From CAZFXZ01 sp964523165 (lineage in GTDB: Bacteria > Patescibacteriota > Patescibacteriia > JACRDY01): a stretch of 5,505 nucleotides of DNA. The stretch covers positions 1 to 5,505 of the forward strand of contig CAZFXZ010000044.1 in the NCBI GenBank assembly GCA_964523165.1. The letters run 5' to 3'. Positions 1 through 5,505 of the stretch are shown here, piece after piece. Below the pieces are notes generated by a model. That model searched no databases, was not told the DNA's origin, and saw nothing but the letters and a program-made list of their open reading frames with translations. Made by a program: the position numbers and the translations under genes. Numbering within the stretch: position 1 is the first letter of the stretch; each line of letters begins with the position of its first letter.

Positions 1-3000
1 GTCCCACAGGACTTTGGACAGATTACCCGTCGAACACAAACCCCAGTTGTCGACGACTCGGACTTGCGGTTGATAAACATTACAGGGCGCGGTGATTTCC
101 GTCAGGCCTGTTGAGGAACAATTGCCATAATAGCCAACACCGCCAACCACCGGCAAACCCGAATCGGCTTCAAAATGATAGGTGTGTTTAAGTGAAACGG
201 GCGTGGCTAAACAAGCCGGTGAAGTGTCGCCAAAGTTTTGGTTGTCACATTTTGGTTTGTAGTTGGGAAAAGAGGTCAAGACATGACCGGCACCAAAATC
301 TTTATCGACACTGCCATTGCCGTCAAAGTCAATCTGGATGTGACGCAAAGGCATTTGCTGACCATTGGGGTTGTAAGCAAAGAAACTAATAAAGGCTGAG
401 AAACGGGTCGGCTCCAACCAGGTGCCGTCAGCCACAAAATTGACGGACAAGCCTTGATTGGTGTTGATTTCTTGGAACGTGCCTTCGGCCGTGCGTTTAG
501 CGGGCGTGACACGTGGGGTCTGACCATCAGTACGGCGCGTGTCGGCATAGCCACCCGTCGCGGTTTCAAATCCACCCTGAGCTCGATAGGCAGTATTGCC
601 ACTATCCCACTGTAGATAAGAAAAGGCTTTTTTGAACAGATTGTGCAAGTTGTTACTCCCGGCTATTTTGGCATTTAGAGAAGTAAGGAGCGGCGGAGTA
701 GCCGAGGCCGAACCCAAACAATAATTTTTATCATCGTCGTTACAGCCATTAGCCGGATTGCAAGCTGTACCGTCGACAAAATCACCGTCCTGACTATTGG
801 CGTCAGGATAAAGATCGTCACGGACACACAGCCCCGAGCCCGAAAAGGCTCCAAAACCACAGTCACCGATACAAGCAAAAGTGCTGGCAAAAGACGGTCG
901 GTCTTTTAGATAGTTGGGGAATGTTTGACGATCCGCAAGATTGTTTATTTCATATTTATGGTCAGTCAAGCCAAACTCATAATCACCATTGGCGTCGTTA
1001 TAATGAAGGCCCTTACCAAAAGGCGCGGCCATCAAGTTGAAGCCCAGCGTGGCGCCGGCAAAACTGTAATCGTTGTCTGGTTTGACAATATTGGTGTTGG
1101 GTGCCCCCCAGGGGTCGGTGGTGCCAAAAATGTTGGGCTCATCATCGCCGTTGGTCGACACTCGGACGGTGGCGTAACAAGTTTCTTTTAAGATAAATCT
1201 AACTTCATCAAAGACCATAAATCCACCGGCATCAGCTCCGCCAGTACTTTGAGCGTCACCAGCGTCACACAGACCAGTATCAAAACCAATAAAGGTGCCG
1301 TCTAAACCAAATTTCGCCTTGATGCCAAAAATGTTGTTACCACCAGCCTCATCTTCATTACAATTACTACCACTAGCCCTGAAATATTCATTGGCTGCCC
1401 AATCAAAATCTTTGCTACTCAAATTCACGCCGCCATTACACACAACGTTTTCGGGATTGAGTTTATCTTCTTCGGTTTGATCAGAACGGCCACACCACAA
1501 GAAATCCCAATTACTTTCAGGGCCGACCCGGAATGGTACTTGTAGCCAATCTCTAGAGCCTTGGACATCTTGTTTTGGCACAAATTGTATAAATCGCAGA
1601 TCATCTTTTTTGATATCCGTTTCGCCCGGCGTGGCCGGTATAGATCTAATACCTGAATACCACTGCCAACCGGCTTCACAGCCTTGTGGGGCGCCAAAAG
1701 GATCATCGCATGATCCGGCTGGCGCGACTATACATTGACCTTCACTAGCCTGACACGGAGCTTGCAGACATCCGGCGCGACCATTGGCAGAACAGTAGTC
1801 ACCAGCCGGTCTATGGGAACACTCACAATTATTAACATCGTTAGAATCATAAGGACTCAAAATTTGCGCCCCCCAGGGCAAGTTGGCATCATCTCGGGGT
1901 TCGGCAAAACTATAGTCTGCACCAACTGGTGGGGTTTCAGGATTGCGCGTGACTTTTTGATAACGATCCACACCATAACTACTGTAATTGCCATCAGCGG
2001 CTAGGCAGTACCAAAATGGCGGGGTGTAATTATCCATCTGCAAACCGGCGTCGGGCACATCATTGTAAATATCCGGCTCGCCGGCCACCAAATCAATCGG
2101 CAGCCATGTCGTACAGAGTCGGTCGCCGGCTACGTTGTTGTCTAGGACATAACGATCAGCTTTTTCTAAACAATAACCACGCCAACCGTAATTGGTGATA
2201 ACTTCTTTGGCTGGTCGACAAACGTCATTTTTCGATGGCGTATTGCCGCCGGTAGAACTTTCTTGTTGGTAAGGATCAGCCGTCTCGCCCGACACCGGGT
2301 CGACAACGTCGGGCAAATAATTTGGCTCATTAGTTTCCGCCAAACAATCGCTGTCTTGTTCACATTCGGCGCCTAAAATTTTGTAAGTCGGGTCAATGTC
2401 GGCATCGGAATCCTGACAAATATAAGTCCGTTTTTTGGTGTCGAGCGGATAAAAAGCCGTACCGGCGTCAAAGCTAAACTTTTCGTAGCTACAATCACAG
2501 GCATTGATGTTGGCCGATCCGGCCAGAGCCAAAGTCTCAGTACTGTTGACGGCACAAAAATTAGCGTTGGCAAACAATGATTCACTGCGCGAATCTTGAC
2601 TCAAAGCTTTGGAAAACGGTGAATTGACCTCCGGATAACCACGACATGATTTGCTAGCCGGATTGATATTAACGTCGGCAAAAACTGGCTGGCCTGATTC
2701 GGTCTGGCCGTAGCTACGCTTGGTGCCCAAACCGCGAGAAATATCATTGCCGGCTTGACCATAATCAACTTTAGTCACTCGATAATCATAATCATTGGTC
2801 GCACAACTGTCACCCAAACCGCAATCGCTATCACGATTACAGCGCTTATCATCATCTTTGCGACAAAAGCCAAACAAACATTGGCTGCTACCACAGTTTT
2901 GATTGTCGATACATTCTTTGGTCAAATCGTTAGCGCAAACGCCAAAGCTCCGTTCTTCCAAACTCCAAATCGGATAGAGATAGGGCAAGCTGTAGCCGGA

Positions 3001-5505
3001 AAAATCATAACCATCCCAATCCAGCGATCGGCTTTGATAACGTTCCAACGTCAACGGCGCGGGATCGGCATAGCCATTACTGGCGGCATCATTGATAACA
3101 TCCACCACCGTACAATCCAATGTCGTGGCCGTTTCATCATCAGAACGCAGCTCTTTACACGGCATTAGTTGCAAACAAATCGAGGTGTAACGACCCAATT
3201 GCGGGTTGTAAACATCCATCGACGTCTGACAGTCGAGCCACTCGGCGCAAATCCGATCACGACGAACTTGTAAAATACGGTTGCTGTCATTGACCGGCTG
3301 AGGTGAAGAGTTGCACAAATTACTCTCGGCCACACTGGTCGGATTGCTGCAATCAGTCGGACTGACTTTGCTGTTGCCGTTGGCGCTACTCTTGTCATAA
3401 GTGGCTTGAGCGTACCAATTGATATTTTCCGGCTCCCAATTCATTTGGGCTTCGGCCGCCGACCAATCGGTTTGGTTGTAATCTCTAAACAGCACGCAAC
3501 CTTGTCGGAGCGAACCTTGGCCATTGCAAGACTTATCATCGAGCTGATTGTTGTCTAGATAATAATATTGGTTGTCGCTGTTTTCGAAATGGTCAGTAGC
3601 GGCCGGATCCAAGAACAAGCTGCAGCTACTGTATTGACTCGGACAAGCCTGACTCCATTTTTGTCCGTACCAGTCGGCTACGATTTCTGCGTCGTTGGCA
3701 TAATTACGAAATTCAACCGGCAGTTGCTCATCGCCTTCGAGAGCGGTACAACGATACGGCACGACATCATAACTAGTCTGATATTGGTTGGGCGTGGCAA
3801 TTGGCTCAAAATTTCTAACGATATCAAAGGTCGGACAAACTTCATCGCTGCCCACCTTAAACCAACAACTCGTATTGGTCCCGGCCGCAATACGATATTC
3901 ACATTGCTTGTCGCGGGGTTCTTTGAAATAAGTCGGATTTAAGCCCGTGCCGCCATTGTATTCCTCGCAGCTTAAACCACTACCCAAACATAGGTCTTGC
4001 GAATAGCGATCGGGCTGATTTTTGTAATAAACGGCGGTATTTTGGAGTTGGTTATTTTCGCCACGATTAACAACCGGATCGTCATATTGATCTAGTTCAG
4101 GTCGGGCCAAGAGTGAACAACCTTTATTTTCGGCCAAACATGATTTGGTTGGATCGTTGACGACATAGACAAATTTGTCAGCCGCCACCGTCAAAGAATC
4201 CTCTAGTATTTCAGCCGGCTGGGTGTCTAACTTGGTAAAACGACAACTATCTTGACCAACCGCAACTGTACAAGCCGTAAAATTATTAGCCGCGCTGTCA
4301 TCGGCGTCGCAAGGACAACCATCGGGATCACTACACTCCGAGTCTAAACTGCAAACGGCGTTGTAAGTTTGTTCAAAAGCTGACAAAGAGTTGTAAGTAT
4401 TGATAAAGGCCTCACAACCCACCGCTCCCGCTTCACACAATCGGGAGAAAGATCGCAAATAGACGGTTTGATTGGTCGCATCGCGATAAGCACTACAACC
4501 CAACATAAATTGAGCGGCCGGCGCTCCGGAATGATTTTGATCACAAGCCGCGGGTGTCGTCCAAGAGTCCTCGATCAAATATTGCGTGTCAGAAGTGTTG
4601 CGGACAATAACATTGTCGAGGAAAAATTTACCGCCATTGATGTTAAAGTTTAAAATCGGTCGATCGTTGAGATTGGTTAGCAGAGCTGAATTTAAAGCCA
4701 CTTGGTAAAAACGCCAATCTGTTGTCAACTCGACATTATCGACCGCGACTTGTTCACTACCCTTATCGACTACGACCGCCAAATTGGCCGCCGGTGGGAC
4801 CTGCGACGCTTTGGCCCAAAAAGAAATAATATAAGACTGACTGGCATTGAGGAGTGAAACTGGATCGCCGCTATCATTAACAAAATACAAATCGCGAGCC
4901 AAGGTCGATTGTGAAGTCGTGATGTTGCTGTACGAGCTACCAGCTACCGAATAAGCTTCACCTACGACCGTGCCACCCGTCCAATGATCGGCGTTGATTT
5001 CAAAACTGTCACTGACGACGGCAAAACCGGCGGCCGCGGCATTACCGCTATAGGCCTTACAACCCACGGCCGTACAAGCCGTGCTTTGAGCCGGCGCCCC
5101 CAAGTACAAACAACTGGCATAATTTTCCAGACCAGAGGCGCAAGTGGCCGTGCTGGGCAAATTATAGCAAGTATTGTTTTGCCAACGACCGCCAGAGGTC
5201 AAACAATCACCACTACTGGTAATTGATTGACAAACATTACTAAAACCACCGCTAGACTGACAGTCCAAAGCATCTTGACTGTCCGTCAAGTCAGAATCAG
5301 ACAAACGATAAGGATGACATTCCTCGCTAACCAAAACTGTGTCGGCCAATAAGCGGTAAGAAATCAAGCCGTCGACATTATAAAATTGTTTACAATCGGG
5401 ACTGCGTTCATCATAACCGGGCTGTCCAGGCTCCAAGCCATAGATAGACTGACAACTATAATCAGAGCCGGCAAAAGTTTTGACGACTTCGGGCGCTTGA
5501 CGATC
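1..5505 (-). CDS. Giant cysteine-rich secreted/surface protein, internal fragment (partial at both ends)
   Basis: The minus-strand frame in phase with both window ends is open for all 1835 codons, and neither the start nor the stop codon is inside the window. The product has 83 Cys (67 TGT, 16 TGC), only 8 Met and no membrane-length hydrophobic run, which fits oxidative folding outside the cytoplasm. A signal peptide, if present, lies beyond position 5505. Recognisable modules are a CBM4/9-like beta-sandwich (residues 161-304), many short disulfide-rich segments and a PKD-like domain near the low-coordinate end. The ordered motifs (EDSWTTPAAC, AVGCEAF, DKSCNG, CRGYPE, WRGYCLE, MPLRHI, DNWGLC) match, from memory, large hypothetical proteins of Patescibacteria/CPR bacteria. 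By that comparison the C-terminus should lie shortly beyond position 1, with more sequence missing on the N-terminal side. Adhesion or glycan binding is inferred; no catalytic motif was seen. Codon use is uniform, with no sign of a frameshift. The reading frame is certain; the family is likely; the function is unknown. Confidence -1.
31..354 (-). other. Domain: PKD-like beta-sandwich (residues 1718-1825)
   Basis: The domain starts with MPLRHIQIDFDGNG (1718-1731), where the strand IQIDFDGNGSVD corresponds to the W/F-x-G-DG-S strand of PKD domains. It then has KHTYHFEAD (1773-1781), matching the conserved H-x-Y strand, and closes with YQPQVRVVDNWG (1811-1822), matching the Y-x-V-x-L-x-V-x-D-x-x-G strand. 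Five Cys (1753, 1765, 1796, 1808, 1824) are inserted, which is not typical of PKD domains but fits the rest of this protein. DFDGNGSVD also has the D-x-D-x-N-G-x-x-D pattern of a calcium-binding loop. PKD domains usually serve as extracellular spacers or in protein and glycan contacts. Confidence -1.
718..873 (-). other. Domain: acidic Cys loop, possible calcium-binding segment (residues 1545-1596)
   Basis: Six Cys (1545, 1549, 1560, 1582, 1588, 1596) enclose a very acidic stretch, DLYPDANSQDGDFVDG (1564-1579), and NDDDKNYC (1589-1596). The Asp/Asn/Gly pattern with closing Cys resembles thrombospondin type 3-like or other calcium-binding loops, but the repeat consensus is not fully met. Calcium binding is therefore a suggestion. 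The segment separates the beta-rich regions from a Cys-free linker leading to the PKD-like domain. Confidence -1.
1177..1605 (-). other. Domain: beta-rich module with few cysteines (residues 1301-1443)
   Basis: The segment alternates hydrophobic strands and loops: LRFIQFVP (1303-1310), DWLQVPFRV (1319-1327), NWDFLWC (1332-1338), FGIKAKFG (1393-1400), GTFIGFDTGLC (1403-1413) and GGFMVFDEVRFILKETC (1427-1443). The strand spacing suggests a beta-sandwich, and the final V-x-F-x-L-[KR]-E-x-C strand is one I recall from the CPR family. No named Pfam domain is recognised by eye, so this is only a structural description. Confidence -1.
1678..1923 (-). other. Domain: DYSFA/PWGA motif followed by an eight-Cys cluster (residues 1195-1276)
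   Basis: DYSFAEP (1197-1203) and LPWGAQ (1209-1214) lead into the densest Cys region of the window. Cys occur at 1227, 1229, 1238, 1246, 1251, 1258, 1266 and 1276, eight within 50 residues, beginning with a C-E-C motif. The cluster probably folds as a small disulfide-rich knot. The DYSFA and PWGA motifs recur later in the protein in reverse order (1465-1483). Function unknown. Confidence -1.
2005..2652 (-). other. Domain: CRGYPE / CDC / WRGYCLE / WLPIDL signature region (residues 952-1167)
   Basis: The ordered motifs are KSCRGYPEVNSPF (952-964), ACDCSYEKF (1002-1010), ECEQDSDC (1047-1054), VCRPAKEV (1095-1102), YGWRGYCLEKADRY (1106-1119), LCTTWLPIDL (1130-1139), DIYND (1145-1149) and FWYC (1164-1167). 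The set CRGYPE, then C-[DE]-C-x-Y, then W-x-GYCLE, then C-x-T-W-x-P-[IV]-D is a run I recall from Parcubacteria-type hypothetical giant proteins. A low-complexity acidic/Ser/Thr linker (about 1059-1094) separates its two halves. No enzymatic motif is evident; a structural or binding role is inferred. Confidence -1.
2803..2937 (-). repeat. Tandem Cys mini-repeat: two copies of C-x7-C-x5-C-x(4-5)-C (residues 857-901)
   Basis: Copy 1 has Cys at 857, 865, 871 and 876. Copy 2 has Cys at 881, 889, 895 and 901. The first three spacings are identical (x7, x5) and the last differs by one residue. In both copies the third Cys is followed by Gly, and the repeats share an acidic/Asn-rich second loop. This is a protein-level tandem duplication; the DNA has diverged. 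The spacing is reminiscent of small disulfide-rich EGF- or Dickkopf-like repeats, but no exact family can be named by eye. Confidence -1.
3148..3276 (-). other. Domain: Cys-rich segment ILQVRRDRICAEWLDC...CLQLMPC (residues 744-786)
   Basis: Four Cys at 753, 759, 777 and 783 give C-x5-C-x17-C-x5-C, a symmetric spacing that could form two nested disulfides. The core reads RDRICAEWLDC (749-759), then VYNPQLGRYTSIC (765-777). It is one of the more strongly patterned short segments in the protein, and I recall near-equivalent sequences in Patescibacteria surface proteins. It is followed by an aromatic-rich stretch with DWDGYDFSGYSLPYLYP (829-845). Function unknown. Confidence -1.
3487..3645 (-). 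other. Domain: Cys-rich mini-module, residues 621-673
   Basis: Landmarks are CPSQYSSCSLF (621-631), a YYYLDN strand (647-652), DKSCNGQGSLRQGC (657-670) and VLFRDYNQT (671-679). The four Cys at 621, 628, 660 and 670 could form a compact two-disulfide unit. GCVLFRDYNQT resembles the earlier GCSAYRDATNQT (336-347), which suggests the unit is a diverged copy of a motif used in the previous blocks. No function can be assigned. Confidence -1.
3826..4206 (-). other. Domain: Cys-rich block with YYK/YFK motifs (residues 434-560)
   Basis: The segment starts with a hydrophobic strand DKFVYVVNDPTKSC (443-456) and GCSLL (462-466). It continues with AVYYKNQPDRY (491-501), LCLGSGLSCEEY (505-516), TYFKEPRDKQCEYR (525-538) and closing Cys at 547 and 557. 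The paired YYK-x-x-P and YFK-x-P strands, each near Cys pairs, look like two related beta elements. No named domain is recognised. The same order occurs, from memory, in the CPR protein family suggested for the whole gene. Confidence -1.
4243..4590 (-). other. Domain: Cys-rich block after the beta-sandwich (residues 306-421)
   Basis: The block begins immediately after the sandwich with YLIEDSWTTPAAC (309-321). It then shows MLGCSAYRD (334-342), YLRSFSRLC (349-357), AVGCEAFINTYNS (361-373) and an acidic Cys cluster CSLDSEC plus GCPCDADD (385-403). The order DSW-TP-C, LGC-x-A-Y, YL-x-SF-x-x-LC, VGC-E-A-F-I-x-T-x-N-S is the strongest family signature in the window by my recollection of Patescibacteria surface proteins. 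Two GC-x-A-aromatic motifs sit only 27 residues apart, which suggests a short internal duplication. Function unknown. Confidence -1.
4594..5025 (-). other. Domain: carbohydrate-binding-like beta-sandwich (CBM4/9-like, galactose-binding fold), residues 161-304
   Basis: The segment has the usual pattern of a CBM4/9 or galactose-binding-like jelly roll. It opens with DSFE plus a following Trp (166-175, SFEINADHW), continues with GEAYSV (182-187), a central strand SYIISFWAKAS (224-234), then LTTDWRFYQVAL (260-271), and closes with GKFFLDNVIV (292-301). The F-W-A-K-A strand, the T-x-W-x-x-Y strand and the final F-x-L-D-N-V strand are the hallmark positions of this superfamily. There is no Cys between residues 149 and 321, so the module is a disulfide-free island. 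Glycan binding is plausible, but ligand residues cannot be assigned by eye. A noncatalytic structural sandwich is the alternative. Confidence -1.
5029..5505 (-). other. Domain: Cys-rich lead-in to the carbohydrate-binding-like module (residues 1-159)
   Basis: This segment has 11 Cys, at residues 18, 38, 63, 82, 92, 101, 113, 122, 132, 144 and 149. Landmarks are EECHPYRL (61-68), SGGRWQNNTCY (104-114) and ACTAVGCKAYSGN (143-155). The block Cys...GG-x-W...Cys-x-Tyr followed by GC-x-A-Y-x-GN leads directly into the beta-sandwich. In the Patescibacteria proteins I recall, the same disulfide-rich block precedes the equivalent module, so it probably acts as a disulfide-pinned linker or cap. The first residues are cut by the window edge. 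No standalone function can be assigned. Confidence -1.

Noticed and set aside
1..354. Dockerin domain suggested by D-x-D-x-N-G-x-x-D
   Set aside because: Dockerins carry two such loops about 20-25 residues apart with flanking helices. Only one loop is present and it sits in a PKD-like strand context.
276..602. A 108-codon minus-strand reading frame from ATG to stop
   Set aside because: It is shifted relative to the continuous 1835-codon frame and overlaps its Cys-free linker and PKD approach. The translation has no recognisable motif and comes from codon bias of the real gene.
1723..1734. Tandem or split gene boundary around the stretch encoding residues 1258-1262 (a change from TGT/GTC-rich to ATA/GTC codons)
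   Set aside because: A few ATA and AGA codons cluster near residues 1259-1306, but the frame continues without a break and Cys spacing and composition are unchanged, so it is local codon variation rather than a fusion point.
2755..3168. A 137-codon plus-strand reading frame rich in Ile and Thr
   Set aside because: It is antisense to the Cys mini-repeat region of the giant gene. The Ile/Thr bias is what the reverse of Asp/Tyr/Asn codons gives, and the opposite strand holds clear domains.
3568..3942. A 124-codon plus-strand reading frame
   Set aside because: Antisense to a strongly patterned Cys-rich part of the giant gene, with no domain-like features of its own.
4504..4506. First in-frame ATG (residue 334) as a possible gene start
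   Set aside because: The frame is open and shows family-like motifs and a complete beta-sandwich upstream of it, and the Met lies inside the conserved MLGCSAY motif. It is internal.
1..5505. Possible CRISPR array, insertion sequence, tRNA/rRNA or terminator
   Set aside because: No regularly spaced direct repeats, no terminal inverted repeats with a transposase, and no RNA-like conserved stretch were seen. All bases are accounted for by one coding frame.

Overview
The window is one uninterrupted protein-coding stretch. On the minus strand, in the frame in phase with both window ends, all 1835 codons are sense codons, with no TAA, TAG or TGA. Neither the start nor the stop codon of the gene is inside the window, so this is an internal piece of a giant gene. 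I see no second gene, RNA gene, mobile element, CRISPR array, promoter or terminator, and no intergenic DNA. Residue numbers below count from position 5505 downward, so residue k occupies positions 5506-3k to 5508-3k.

The protein looks secreted or displayed at the cell surface. It has 83 cysteines, about one per 22 residues, and is rich in Asp, Asn, Gly, Ser, Thr, Tyr and Trp. It has only 8 methionines and few lysines, and no stretch hydrophobic enough to be a membrane helix. The layout from N to C is: a disulfide-rich lead-in (1-159); a Cys-free carbohydrate-binding-like beta-sandwich (about 161-304); a long series of Cys-rich segments carrying many short signature motifs (306-1276), including a tandem mini-repeat at 857-901; a beta-rich module (1301-1443); an acidic, possibly calcium-binding loop (1545-1596); and a PKD-like beta-sandwich (about 1718-1825) that runs almost to the window edge.

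The order of these motifs matches, from memory and not from a search, very large Cys-rich hypothetical proteins of Patescibacteria/CPR bacteria (Parcubacteria-type lineages). On that basis the source is probably a CPR genome or metagenome contig. Every glycine is encoded by GGN and no TGA occurs in frame, which argues against the CPR groups that recode TGA (Gracilibacteria, Absconditabacteria). Base composition is by eye in the mid-40s percent GC. Codon use is coherent throughout: TTG dominates for Leu and TGT for Cys, and AGA/AGG are rare for Arg.

The likely biology is a giant, disulfide-stapled surface protein built from glycan-binding-like and PKD-like modules, as would suit attachment to a host cell or extracellular polymer. 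That function is inference. The sequence directly supports only the architecture and the extracytoplasmic character.
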